From positions 150,316,605-150,380,604 of the forward strand of contig NC_092521.1 in NCBI RefSeq assembly GCF_037038585.1: a DNA stretch of 64,000 nucleotides, given 5' to 3'. Source of the stretch: Patagioenas fasciata (Eukaryota > Chordata > Aves > Columbiformes > Columbidae). A model generated the notes under the pieces. That model ran no database searches. It was not told the origin of the DNA and was given only the letters and a program-made list of their open reading frames with translations. The position numbers and the translations under genes were made by a program. This document shows, piece by piece, positions 10,201-22,505 of the stretch (within the stretch, counting starts at the first letter, position 1; every line of letters starts with the position of its first letter).

Positions 10201-13200
10201 GTGTAGTTACTCTAGTTTGTCCTTACTATAGAATTTTTCTCACTGTAAAAGGCAATTATTTAGAACTGAAATGTGCCTACTGAATCTGCTATTTAAATGT
10301 ATTTAATTGTATATGAATTAGTAACTGTGGCTAGAAAAAGGAGAAAAAGAAAGAATAAGGAACCAACATGCAACTGTGATCATGTCTTACGTAATATCTA
10401 ACCATATGTTTTTCTGATTTTCCAAATGTTATGTCGTTTTCCCACATTAAAAGAAGCACAAGATATCTTGATTTTTCTTGTATTTGGTAATATGTTTTAA
10501 ACTTGTGACTCCTGCTGGAAATACACATGAAATCAAATATTCATGACTCTTTAAATCGACAAGTAAAGAAAAATAGAGAAAAAGATTTTTCTTAACATTC
10601 TGATGAATTAGTAGACAAAATATCACTGAATGGCAAAAAAAAAAATGTTGACTCACATAATCAGTCTTTTCAATCCAACAACAAATAAAATTTCAATGAA
10701 TAGAATAATGAGATAAAATAAATAAAAAATGTCACAGGGAGGGAATGCTTTAATACCAGGAAGAATCTTGCCATTCCGTATCTGCAATATTAGAAACACT
10801 CCATTGTGTCTATATGTGATGATTCTGCAGACTATGGAAACAGTGACTCCTCTGTCATCTATAGTCCACTAACTGTAAAATGAAGTATTTCTCATTTTCC
10901 AGATGAGAACTAATATTCAATATTTAAGTATTTCAATACCTGAAGTTGTGACCAATTGAAAAAAGTTGAGGAATGTTATGAGGGCTGAGTTCATAAGGAA
11001 AGGCCTGAATGAATCAATGAATTCAGAGTTTTCACAGACAAATGAATGAGGATCTTCTGAGTATGGACCTGAGTCATGGGTAGGAGGATCCAACCTACAA
11101 AGATAAATGTGAGCATCACAATTATTTACAATTATTAGAATTATTTGAGCCAGTATTAGAAATAATAGAAGACATGATAACAAATAATCCATTTACTACT
11201 CTGAGGATGACACCATTCTGGAGCTGTACAATATACCACTAACATAGTATTTTCCTGCATGCTAATACCTGTAAGACGTTTCTGGATATGCCCAATCAGA
11301 ACTACCTTCTAGGAGCTTAAGTAGAGCTGGGCAAATCTGAGCAAAATCAACCAATGAAATTATTTCTGTTCTAAATCTTACCACACATTGAAAATAAACC
11401 GTAATAATAAAATTCCCACTAAGCATGACGAGTGAGGAATAGGAAGTTCCTGGGCACAGATGGCAGCTGCCATGAAATGGCCACGTCTCTGCTAAATTCC
11501 TCTGGGCCGTGGAATAAGGTGTCACATTTGACCTGTCTGATTGGAATGAACCCAGGCTGTGCTAACTCCCCAAATGGGTCTAGAGATGGTTTGAGAGAGC
11601 AGGGGCTGGCACAGGACAGCCTTGAGCTAGAGGCAACCCTGACAGTTCCAGTGCCTGGGAATGCACCCTTGAACTATTTAATTTACTGGTATTGACATAA
11701 CAAGAGGCAGTCCTAAAATAATAGCTGAATGTGTGTATGAGAATTGTAACAGAGTCTTGAAGTCTAACATTTTTATCATCTTTCTAAGGATGCATGTTTA
11801 AATCCTGCAGTCATTCTCTTGAACCACAGTCACCAACAATCTAGTCCTACAGATGGGGAGAGCGAATCTCTTGGGAGCAATTAAGTGAGCAGGTATTTGC
11901 AGTGAGCGAATAAGCAAGTGTCAGCAGGATTAATATCCAGGCACCTCTGCTCACCATGCCAGCACATTGGCATTGATTAAAGCCTGCTCTTAATTGTACT
12001 AGTACCTATCGTCCCCAGGGGCAGGACTCCAATAGTGAATCAGCAAAATATAGGCAGCTCAGAGCTGCCCCGTGTTTCACTTGCCAAAGTTGATGGGAGT
12101 GCAAGCGTGGCCTGCAGCCTGCCTGCCCAGCCCTGCTCCTGAAGAACCTGAGCCTAGAACACTTATTAAAGACAAATCCACCTTGGCTGGGCATCCTGAA
12201 AGCTGTGAGTTGTGCCAAGGGGACAGTGCCCTCCCAGTCACTGGAGCAGCTGAGAACGACCAGATAAAAGGAAATTCCTGGAAACTGTAGTGAGAAAAGG
12301 GAAGTCTCCACCCCAACAAGAGCAAACTGCATTATTTCCCCAAAAGTTTCAAAACTGGCAAAATCTGGGCAGATTTGTCACAGAGCAGAAACAATACATC
12401 TCAGAAGCAGGAATGAGCCATTGTGTCAAAACAGAGTGGTGCCAAATTCTGGCTCTGTTGCCATAGGAATGTTTAACACTGGTAAACAACAGGTTTCTCC
12501 AAGTCTTGCTCCCTGAAATGATAGAAACAGCTGGGCAGCAACACTCAAACTAGACAGCCCCAGTAACAAAGCCTGAAGAAAAATGCAGCATAGAAATGTC
12601 TTTTAACTGCAGGGGTACACTTTCAGAAGAAACTGAAATAGAGGATATATTGGACTGCCAACCTCAACTTCCATATAAGACCATTCTCGCAATGTTGGTA
12701 ATATGGATTACCAGAGCCACTCCAGTTTGATATGAAGTGGATTAGCTCGTTCAATACAACATTTTCAGTGTTTATACAAATGCTAGATACCCACATAATA
12801 AAGTTTTGTCTATTTTTTTAGCTGGTTCTCCCATACTAATGCTGCAACATAGCCTAAAGCAATTGAAATGATTGACTAGCAAAATGTGCTAACAACTTTG
12901 ATTAGCTTCATTTATTTGCATATAATTATTTTCTACTTTCTCTGCAGTAATTAGGACTGTAGCACATTGCTGACATGACTTTTTTAAACAAGAATGCTTT
13001 TAGTAATATTCAAACCTATTTTGTGATTTCAAGCCAATGTTTTTCATAAAGACAAATCAGCTTCAGGAAAGGTATTTCTGAAATAAATATATGCTTCTAA
13101 ATTTTAAGCAATGAATATAGATGTACAAAATCCAGAAGACATTTCTCTTGAGGCTACAGCTCAGTAAAGATAGATCACTGCTGTCAGTCAGGTAGGAGCT

Positions 13201-15385
13201 GCTGCCTGGAAAATATGGAAATGACCCAAAGTTCTGCACTCAAACCCCCAAATAAGTTGGAAGAAAATACTGGCAGAAAGGAACACAGTCCTGTAATACC
13301 CTAATAAATATATTTCAATTTGCCACTCCACCTGTGACATTTAAGTGAATTTACTGAAGTTAGTAAATTACACACTAATAATGCATATTGCATTTTGGCC
13401 AGCAATTCTCCCCATCAAATCTTTGGGGAGCTACCTATGATCATGCTACTCTTGTAAAAGAGTTTAAATGCTGGGGTTGGTTTGTTTGTTTAAGTTTTTC
13501 TTGTTGGTGGTGGTTTGTTTTCTTTTATCATTTTAAACCACATATACTGTGCATTACTGGGTACTAGCCACTGAAATATTTTTACAGAGCTAGTTTGGAT
13601 TTTAGTGTCTTATCTCTCATCAGCATCAGGTTAGCATACAATTCAGGAACTGATTTTGTGCTTATGTTCCTGCAAAATAGAAGACTAAAAGTCAGGGACA
13701 AAAGAAAACTGTATTCTGAAAGTCATGACTGGACAAATATAAACTTTCCTGAGTGCTTTGCCAGCCACCTGACAATTTTAAACAGAAGACAGTGAGCAGG
13801 TGAAAAAAGCAATCAAAGTCAGCATTAATGCTGCTGCCTAAACAGTTTAGCTGTCTTTGCTCCATTTCTTCCACAGCTATTGCTGACTGTGACTACAGAT
13901 AAGTTGAACAAAGATGGAGGTCACCAAAACAAGAAATGCCTTAATAATTAAGGGTTCAATATGTTTCACAACTGCACCTTCTTCTGTGTCTGCTGCCAAA
14001 CAGCTGCAGATCTGTGATACCTTGTAAAAATAGATTAAGAAACCTGAAACGCTCTGCTCGTAATCTAAATGTGGAACTGGAGATACAGAATAAGGATGAA
14101 ACCACTAATTACTCTCCCCAAGCTCATATTTGCAGCATAATCAAATCTGCCTACCAGGGCGATCTGCACTTAATCAATTGAAGTGTGATGTAACCTTGCA
14201 CTTCTTGATAATGTGAAGCTGGAACTAAAAAAAGCCCTGTCATTGTTATGAGCGTATTTTCAAGGCACAGAACTAGCAGGTTTTGCTCTTCAAGATGAGT
14301 CCTTCAACATTTAATTAACTATAATATGCTGCAAATGTTTGTTAAGGTCTGTACATGGTTAACAGATCCAAATCCTTCCTCTGCTGTCCGGAGAATGGTT
14401 TGCTTTTGGGATACCTTGTTCCAGCACACTTCTCTGTTGGTAAAATGCTAAGTACTCTACTTGTTTTAATGCAAATGATGACTTGTTAAGTAAGGTAATG
14501 AAGCATATCACATTTTCCACACTGCCATATCTTAAAGCCTGAAGAAAAGGCTAATCCTGTAAGAGATTTTTTTTTTTTTTCTTGTTACTGAGACTATTCC
14601 AATAGCTGAAAATCTGTGTATAATATCAGCAGCCACTTAAATGCTGTGTTTGGACAGATAGCAAAATTTTGTTGGATATGTGTTCAAATCTCAGGAGAGC
14701 TTCTCTGCCTGTCACATCAGTAGCTGGCAGTTTGAGAAGGACCTGAAAGGTTCGCTTGTCCTTTAATTGTGGGGAAGTGAAATAGCATCTGTCTGGGGGT
14801 TTTTAAGACTTCTATTTCCAGATGAAACAGTGAAATACAAGGACATGGAAAAGGCAGAAAGATCTCAGCTTTCTGAATCTGTAACACTTTGGTTAGGAAA
14901 TTGAGTGAAGATTCTGTGTCAGCTCTTGTTTATTCAGATGTGCTTATGTTGCCTTCACAACTGGTATTGCTACTCCATGCCCATTTCCACGTTCCTTTCC
15001 AATCAGCATTTGAAATAGTAGAAATATTGGTAGAAAATGCTTTGCTTTTGTTTATAATTTAATTTTAAAAATTGTTAATCTTAATTTATTTGGAAGTGTT
15101 AAACCAAAGAAAAATCTTTTCCATACCATTGCTCTATTTTGAAATTTCCAAAACAAAGCCTAAAGAGGCTGATAATGTGGCTGTTTATCTTGTTCAAAGA
15201 CTGAAAGAACAATGCAGAATGTTGCCTGCGTATGGAAGGTCTCCTATCCTGATGCTCGCAGGCCTCCCTCACTCAAGACAGCTGTGGTGTCACCAGCTTG
15301 CTTCCCTCTGCTGGGTGCCTGACTTCTCGAATTTGGCTCTGGAGGCCACTGCAGACGTGGTTGTTGCCTCAAGAACTGTGGATAA
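10201..15385. other. Long AT-rich noncoding block
   Basis: Five kilobases without a recognisable gene, CpG island or young repeat. Three sub-blocks (about 11840-12000, 12840-13040 and 14040-14340) are dense in TAAT/ATTA-type words and lack low-complexity character, so they are candidate conserved noncoding elements. A G/T-rich tract lies at about 13476-13530 and a T-run at about 14567-14580. Frames of 60-108 codons show no family resemblance. Confidence 0.45.
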
Positions 15386-15812
15386 CAGAATCATAGAATC
15401 ATTTTGGTTGGAAGACACCTTCAAGATCATTGAGTCCAACCATAACCTAACCTAACTTTAGCACTAAACCATGTCCCTAAGAACCTCATCTAAACATCTT
15501 TTAAACCTCTACAGGGATGGTGACTCCACCACTTCTCTGGGCAGCCTGTTCCAATGCCTGACAACACTTTCCATGAACATTTTTTTCCTCATCCAATCTA
15601 AACCTCCCCTGGCACAACCTGAGGCCATTTTCTCTTGTCCTATCACTTGCTACTTGCAAGAAGAGACTAACACCCTCCATGCTACAGCTTCCTTCCAGGT
15701 AGTTGTAGCCAGCGATAAGGTCTGCCCTCAGCCTCCTTTTCTCCAGGCTGAACAGCCCCAGCTCCCTCAGCTGATCCTCATCAGACTTTTGCTCCAGGTC
15801 CCTCACCTTCTT
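15386..15812 (-). mobile_element. CR1 LINE 3' fragment, abutting a second CR1
   Basis: Minus-strand CR1. The plus strand begins with CAGAATCATAGAATCATTTT and carries the reverse complement of the ORF2 C-terminus. The minus-strand frame at 15501-15860 includes [20 protein letters not shown] and [10 protein letters not shown], clear CR1 ORF2 words. The element is 5'-truncated exactly where the 3' octamers of the next CR1 (from 15813) begin, so the two copies lie in the same orientation with no spacer. Confidence 0.95.
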
Positions 15813-16326
15813 CACAGAATCACAGAATGTTAGGGATTGGAAAGGACCTTGAAATACCATCTACTCCAACCCCCCACCAGAGCAGGAACACCTAGATGAG
15901 GCTACACAGGAATATGTCCAGGCAGGTTTTGAATGTCTCCAGAGAAGGAGACTTCACAACCTCCCTGGGCAGCCTGTTCCAGTGTTCCGTCACCCTCACT
16001 GTGAAGAAGTTTCATCTCATATTTAAGTGGAACCTTGTCACCCTTCCCTGTACTCTCGGGGGCACAAAACTGAACACACGATTCAAGGTGCGGCCTCAAC
16101 AGTGCCCCATACAGTGACACAATCACTTCTCTAGTTGTGCTGGCCACAATGTTCCTGATACAAGCCAGATGCTCTTGGCCTTTTTAGCCACCTGGGGACA
16201 CTTCTGGCTCATATTCAGCTGGCTGTCAATCAACACCTCCAGATCCTTCTCTGCCAGGCAGCTTTCCAGCCACTCTTCCCCAAGCCTGTAGCACTGCCTG
16301 GGGTTGTTGCAACCCAAGTGCAGGAT
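15813..16326 (-). mobile_element. CR1 LINE fragment with internal deletion
   Basis: Minus-strand CR1. The plus strand starts CACAGAATCACAGAATGTTA and ends near 16326. The minus-strand frame at 16123-16317 contains [20 protein letters not shown], followed in a second frame by [18 protein letters not shown]. The sequence then jumps from the VQF segment almost directly to the end of the ORF. Roughly 300 bases of the usual ORF2 C-terminal region are missing, so this copy carries an internal deletion as well as 5' truncation. Compared with the neighbouring CR1, it represents a different CR1 subtype. Confidence 0.95.
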
Positions 16327-18224
16327 AAATTATTTGCACATTATTTGCATTTCATCACTAGTAAGGATTCTTCAATACATGTTTGTGTTGATTCATCATA
16401 TTGCCTCTTTGCTTCTACATCTTAGATTCTGGAGAGAAGAGCGAGTTAATCTGGCAGTGCCACCCAGAGAAAGTAGGGCATTGAGAACAGCTCAGATTGA
16501 ACTGGCTGCGCCAGGCAGAAGGCAAAGCACGTTGGATGAACTCTCATCCATGTTCAGGGTGGGTAACCCCTTGCACCTGTGCAAAGTCAGGGCACAAGCC
16601 TCTGTTCTCCTGCTGTACTGTGCCCTGCTCCACGTGCAGGTACATTACTGCATAAAATATGAGAGGGAGTGTTTAGCCTGATGACCATGTTTCTGCTGAA
16701 AACAAAGCCTGTCAAGTGGTAAAGACAAAATGCTGTACTGAAAAACATTCGCATTTTCTGCATCTGTTTATTGTGAAGTCTGTCTCATGAAGAAAGGAAG
16801 TCCAAGTTTATGCCATTTCAGAAATGAGCAGACAACACATTTCTGCTTTCTAAGTCCAACATAGGCTGTGCTCTCAGAAAAATATCCTACCAGTAAGAAA
16901 ATTGTGGACACAAAAATGTGATATAACTTTTCTCACTCTTCTTTTGTCCTATCACCTTCTGTTAATCTTCAGACAAGTGAAACAATCTTTGTAATTAAAA
17001 AAAAAAAAAGAAAATAAAAGAATAATGCAATTTACAATTCCCTGGGTACTTCCTTTCACTGAACAGGAGGATATTAGAGGAGGTCAGTTGTCTCCTTGAC
17101 TTTGTCAGAAAAATAAGAACATCAGAATTATGAAAATGTCCAAACTCAATCAAGGGTTCATTAGAATTCTGGGGAGTCACTTCAATTAAAGAAAACTCTT
17201 ATTTTGTCTGCCTCACTAGAGAAATGCAGAATAAAATTGAAATGCAAATGTGGCTATATTTTATGATGACTTAATGTGACAATCTTCCTATTTGCAAATG
17301 GCCCAACAAAGGGTCACAGTTTAACATCAATTCATAGGGTAAAATGTAAGTTCAAAAACATGTCAGAACAATTTGCGGGATGTTTTTCAATTATCTGGTA
17401 AAGGACACATGGAGATTTCTCACATTATTTCATTTTTCTGTGAGACTTTATGTGCTGCTAATTCTGAACAACTAGTTGTTTACATTCTTAAATTCCTTTT
17501 TTGGAAGTTTGCTGAAAGGCTAACAAGAAGCTCTAGCAAAGTCTCCCTTCATGCCCAAGCTACTCCAGGTGGACTCTCTTTTCCCACTAATGGGACAAAT
17601 GGGCAAAGTGTTTTCAGCTGCATCACAGATAAAACTACCAAAATCAAGCTCTTAAGCCTCTGACTTTCAGCGCTTAATGCTGATAACTGTAGCTACAGTT
17701 GAGTGAAGCAACCAGGGCACTGTATCCCTGAGAACTCGAAACACTGCTGTGTTTGTGATGAGAATGGTCCTTGGACTGTCAGCCTGCCTAGAGAAGTGAG
17801 GTAGGATGATTTGGCAGATACTGTGTGGAGCAGGTCAATGCTTTCAATCATGTCTGGAATCTGGCTGATCGTGATTCCCTGTGCTGTGCACCCCTCCTGT
17901 ACAGTTAGGGTTAATAAGGTGCTCTAGATATCCAGTAAATAGACACAGGGTTCTGCCTGCCCTGAGGGGTTTCCCAGGAGGGAGGTCAGGTGGTGGGAAG
18001 GTGCCCTCTGTCCCTTTAACAGGTGTGATAGCAGCCTGGCCCTGGTTCCCTCCTCGCTCAGGGATGTGTGAACATGTGTGCCAGGGTCCTGTGAGCCCAC
18101 TCTTACGGAGAGCAGTGACTGCTCCATCACACGCCATGCAGGAAGCAACAGAAGCAAAGCAAATAGGGGATATTTTATAGTTCTTAATTTCCTTGGGAAA
18201 TAAGACACAGTGCTATTCATGAGG
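16327..18224. other. Intergenic sequence
   Basis: AT-rich sequence with no recognised gene or young repeat. An A-rich run lies at 16997-17008. Around 17880-18140 the composition is more balanced and frames of about 97-99 codons overlap on both strands, but none has a recognisable domain. Confidence 0.45.
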
Positions 18225-18320
18225 TGGTTTGTGTTTGTGGGTTTTTTTGAGGTTTGTTTGGGTTTTTTGTTGTTGGTTTTTTTTTTTTTTAATTTTTGTT
18301 GTTGTTTGTTTGTTTAAGTG
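18225..18320 (+). repeat. G/T-rich low-complexity tract
   Basis: About 95 bases composed almost only of T and G (TTTG, TTGTT and long T runs). It contains GTGGGTTTTTTTG at 18237-18249, a word shared with tracts at 44716 and, with one extra G, at 59303. It is not a perfect tandem repeat. Confidence 0.9.
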
Positions 18321-18689
18321 TTTCAACCCATCTAGATAACCCTGTCTCTATCAAACCCCCATGTATGGAGGTTTTTGCAAAGTTCCAGTGTAGCCTGGGC
18401 TATTTAATAGCAAGATCTTGAAACTCTAATTTTGAAAGGGCTGAACATTTTTTTCTGCAGCTGAACATGACAGACTAGTGTCCAGATGTGTCACAGTCAT
18501 GCCTTTTACTATGAAACTACTACGAAGTCTCAGGCTTGTCCTCAGGCTTGTTGTACCTCTGCCATTGATGCGCCCATTCACAAACACCTTCATTAGTTCT
18601 CCCAGCTGGCACTTCAGAAAAGGACCAGCACTCACTGGCATCAATGTCATGAGATAGTGCCACCCAGTATTACCAAAGTCAGTGGAAGC

Positions 18690-18800
18690 AAAGTTCAAAC
18701 TCTGACCTCTATAACTGGCAATCTGTGTCACTTTGGCAAAGTGACAAACCAAGACTCAAATTACCATCTTGGTATCTGATGCAGTTAAAACTGAGCAATA
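18690..18800 (+). mobile_element. Possible MIR-type SINE core
   Basis: CTGTGTCACTTTGGCAAAGT at about 18722, followed by a CTCAAATTACCATCT-like stretch, resembles the MIR core (family: TGACCTTGGGCAAGTCACT, then CAGTTTCCCCATCTGTAAAA). No SINE head or tail could be delimited, so this is tentative. Confidence 0.3.
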
Positions 18801-19559
18801 CTGCGACTGAGATGAACTTAATTGGCACCTAAATTGGTATGCTGTGGTCAACACAACTGGCCATCTTCAGCTGGCCTGAGGACTTGAAGACAAGCTGTGG
18901 TTAGATTTCCTGTTGAAACACTGCTCCTGTGTCAATTTGTTGGTAGCTTGCATTCACTTATTTATTTCACAGCTGATCCTGTAGCTTTCAAGTATGAAAC
19001 TTTAAAGTGCCACTGAAAAAATAAAAGAATTTTCATAATCTTGTGGGGCCCTGTTCTCATTGTTTCTCAGTGTCACCCATACCAAATAGGTTTACTTTAC
19101 TAGAACAAGAAAAAAAAAAAAAGAAAAAAATAAAAAAGAGTTTTACTAGCCATCAGACTTAGAAGCTGGAGCATATTGACCAAGCACATGAGAAAGTCTA
19201 AGCCTGTACAGCTGAAATACTCATTCAATCCATTATCTTCAGTCTGATAGCAACCAACTGTTGATGCACTGGGAGGAGTACAAAGCTGGGGCAGCTACAA
19301 AACTCTTCCCTAATGTAATGCCTTAGCTTCTGGTGACCTGTAGTTGTGGGCAATATATTTTGTTCTCATATATAATAGAGCTGGAAGGATTTTTTTCTTA
19401 CCCTGATTTGACTAGCCACTTTCAAAAACCAGGGAAACTCTGAAAGGCTATGGAAAGACATTTCACAGCTGACTGTGTTTTATTTATTCTGTTTGTTTTG
19501 AATTTGCCATCTTCTAGCTTCCTTTGATACTTCTTGGTTCTTGCATTAGAAAACACAAT

Positions 19560-21560
19560 GAACACAAGGTCTGTATTTTTGTTCCCTGAACACTCGTGGT
19601 TTCATAGACCTTTCTTATAGCCTTGTTTAGTCATCTCCTTTCAAAATGAAAAAGCCTAATCTATTTAATAATTTCTGATGTAGAAGCCATTTGATACTTT
19701 TGCCACCATGATACTCCATCTCAAAGCTCTTTTTTCAGACCTGCTGTACACTTTGGGAATGGGTAGACCAGAACTGCCCAGAGTATTGAAGGTATGGGTG
19801 TCCCACATCTATACAGTGTGGGATGATCTCTCCTGTCTGCTCTTTTCCTTTCCTAATAATTCCTAACATTAAATTTGCCTTTTTTATTACTCCTGAGCAT
19901 TGAGCTGACAATTTCGAACACTGTCTATTATGTTTCCAATATCTCATTCCTGAATGATAATGCTAATTCAAAGACTGTCAGTATGTATGTAAAGTTAGGA
20001 TTGTTTTTCTCATGCATGCTACTTTACATTTACCTACTTTGAATTTCATCTGCCACTTAATCATCCAGTCAGTCTGAGTCTACATCCTGCAGTTCTTTCT
20101 TTTTTTTTTTTTTTTTAAATTTTCTTTAATGATTACACTGAATAAATTCTTGTCAGCATAAAACATTGCCATCTTACTATTCAATTCACCTCCTTTTCCA
20201 GATAATTTAGAAGTTTGTCAAACAGGGCAGACCTATCACATATCCCAGTAAGACTATACTGGTACCTTCCCTACATTGAGAAAATTTGGTTTTTATTCCT
20301 ACCCCTCATTTCCTATATATTAACTCTCTATTTATTCCTGAAAGGAGTTCCTTTCCTATCTTGTAGCAGCACAAGTTTTTGAAGAGCTTTTTGGTTACAG
20401 ATGCTGTCAAGTACTTTTCAGGAATTCCTGGAGATTAAATCATGATTATTATGTGCAGGATGGGGTGGGAGCTGCTCGTTCACTGTCTCTTCTTGTACAT
20501 GAGCTAGGAGACACTGGAGGATGCTACTAAAAGGTATACTGAGAACAGAAAAAGCAAGATGATTCTTCACACAATGTGTAGTTAAGTTTCAAAACTCATA
20601 GCCACATATAATGTGGATAGTGTTTGTGGTTCCAAGGGGTAGACTGGGCTAGTGCACAGGTGACAAATTCCTTGAAGGTTACTAAAGGCATAGAAATAAA
20701 GGCTGCCTAAGGAGTCTGTGAAAATTAAAATGACTGGAAGCCCTTAATGTACTCATCAGGAGCATCATGGAGATATGCCCTGCTTGTCTTCTCTTTCCCG
20801 GGCATTCACTTCTGGAGACAGGATTCTGGGCACTTAGCAAACCCACCACAGCCATCCTGCTTTTTTGTGCCCGTGTTCTTAACTGGATCTCTTCTTGGAT
20901 GCCTTCAAAGAACTTTGCCTGGTTTGCAAAGCGTGATTCCCCTTTTTGAAAGTTGCTGCTCCAGGGTACCACACTTTCCCAATATCTGCTGATACAGTTC
21001 CTACCAATTCTCTTGATACAGTTGTCAAACTAAGAGGTGCTACAGCTCCCAGATGGTAGCTTTCCAGATACACCTTGCAACTGTTAAAAATTTGTCATCA
21101 CGTTTGCCATCCTCCATTCCTGCAGCTCTAAATGTCTTGTAGTTTCCTTTAGTAGGTCAGCTTTTAAATCATCTGGGCCTGACAATTTGTTACCTTAATT
21201 TTGACAATTTCTTCTATAGATTCTTCTAATGAACTCACGCTGAGATAGTTCCTCTGACATATCCCCTCTGATGTATGTAGAAGGGTTCCAGCTCAGAAAT
21301 TTCCCTAAACTCCTTCAAGGCTTCAAAAAAGTAATTTAATTTTCCTCCTTTGCTTTATCTTCTCTGAGAGCTCCTTTTGTACTTTGATCAATTAATGGGC
21401 TTACAAACTCTATAGCTTCCTGCTCCTGATGTGTTTGAAGAAAAGATTAATTATGAGGTTTTCATGCCTTCTGAGAACTGTTCTTCGAACTCTTTTTTAT
21501 TTTAATGGCCTGAAACCAGGGACAAGGGAACTTTGCTAAAGGCATTCATTTTGATATTTT
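19560..21560 (-). mobile_element. Long ancient CR1/L3-like LINE remnant
   Basis: The plus strand carries, in order, decayed versions of several segments of the amniote CR1/L3-like consensus as I remember it. These are a CTAATCTATTTAATAATTTC segment (19653), a TACTTTGAATTTCATCTGCC segment (20035), and CACCTCCTTTTCCAGATAAT (20187, family: CCCTTTTTCCAGATCATTTA). Next come a TTTATTCCTACCCCTCATTT segment (20291), TCATCTGGGCCTGACAATTT (21169), and ACTGTTCTTCGAACTCTTTT (21477, family: AGCTGTTCTTCAAACTCTTTT). The collinear order over 2 kb makes chance unlikely. The element is antisense here, with many small indels and a T-run at about 20099-20116. It may extend to about 22800, but homology beyond 21560 was not clear. 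Confidence 0.7.
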
Positions 21561-22394
21561 TTTGCTTTTTTTTTGTTTTTGTACTTCAGTAAAGAAATGA
21601 AAATTCTTATTGATTTTCATAATCATATACATATACGGATTTGCGACTGAATATACTTCTATGCCAGATCTTTTACTCTTTTGGCCCTACATACATATTT
21701 ATTACAGTAGTCACATACCATAAACTGCTTTCTTCTGTAACAACATTTTTACATTTTCTCTACCCCATTAGTACACGCTGAATAACTCAATACTTCCTTC
21801 CTTGTGATTGTGCCAAGTTTCTTCAAGATGGAAAGTGGATATCAATTAAATATGCACAGAAGTGGTGTTTTAGTGATCTCTTTCTTTAGCTGAATAAAAC
21901 TCTTTGGTTGTCTTACCATTCATCTGCTTATACCTCACTGATCTGCAGCTCACTTCATGTTTATGCCGGTTTGTTGCTCCATTGTTTTTCCACAGACCTT
22001 TTTTTCACCCCTTTTTGGCTTTCGGCTGCTATTTGCTGTTGAGCTTCATGTACTTCTGGGTTGGTACTATTTGTGGTCAACAGTATCTCCTTTGTTTGTT
22101 CATGTGTTCCAATGTTTGTAAATCTGCCACTCTGCTCAACTTTTGATATAGAGGATATTGCTGCATTAAAATAATTTCTTGGCTCTTGTCCCATTTTAGG
22201 ACCATGTTATGGCTGGGCATGCTTCTGTTCTGCCGCTGACAGCAAAAATCCTCTGTTGTTGTCATATAGCTTCATCTTTGTACATGTTGACAAAAAGTTT
22301 CCTTGTTGCTTTCTACCTTACCTGAAATATGCGTATTCCCAGAAACTTTCCCTGTTCATACATTTATATCTGCTTCTTTCTTTTTGTTCACAAT
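21561..22394. other. Intergenic, possibly more of the ancient LINE
   Basis: AT-rich, decayed sequence with the same pyrimidine-rich character as the ancient LINE to its left. No segment could be aligned from memory. Small frames at 21904-22265 are not gene-like. Confidence 0.35.
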
Positions 22395-22505
22395 GATTGG
22401 ACATGGCACTTAGTGCCACAATCTAGTAAATGGACTGAAGTTGGACCAAGGGTTGGACTTGGTCTCTGAGGTCTTTTCCAACCCAGTCGATTCTGTGATT
22501 CTGTG
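22395..22505 (+). mobile_element. CR1 3' tail, CR1-J-like
   Basis: About 110 bases of a CR1 3' end in plus orientation: GACATGGCACTTAGTGCCAC, a GGTTGGACTTGG segment, GAGGTCTTTTCCAACC, then GATTCTGTG twice. The GGCACTTAGTGCC palindrome is typical of the CR1-J/Y type tail as I remember it. It is the shortest CR1 here and sits in or beside the older LINE remnant, so it inserted later. Confidence 0.85.

Noticed and set aside
15072-15455. 127-codon plus ORF
   Set aside because: It runs from unique AT-rich sequence into the tail of an antisense CR1, so it is not a coherent gene.
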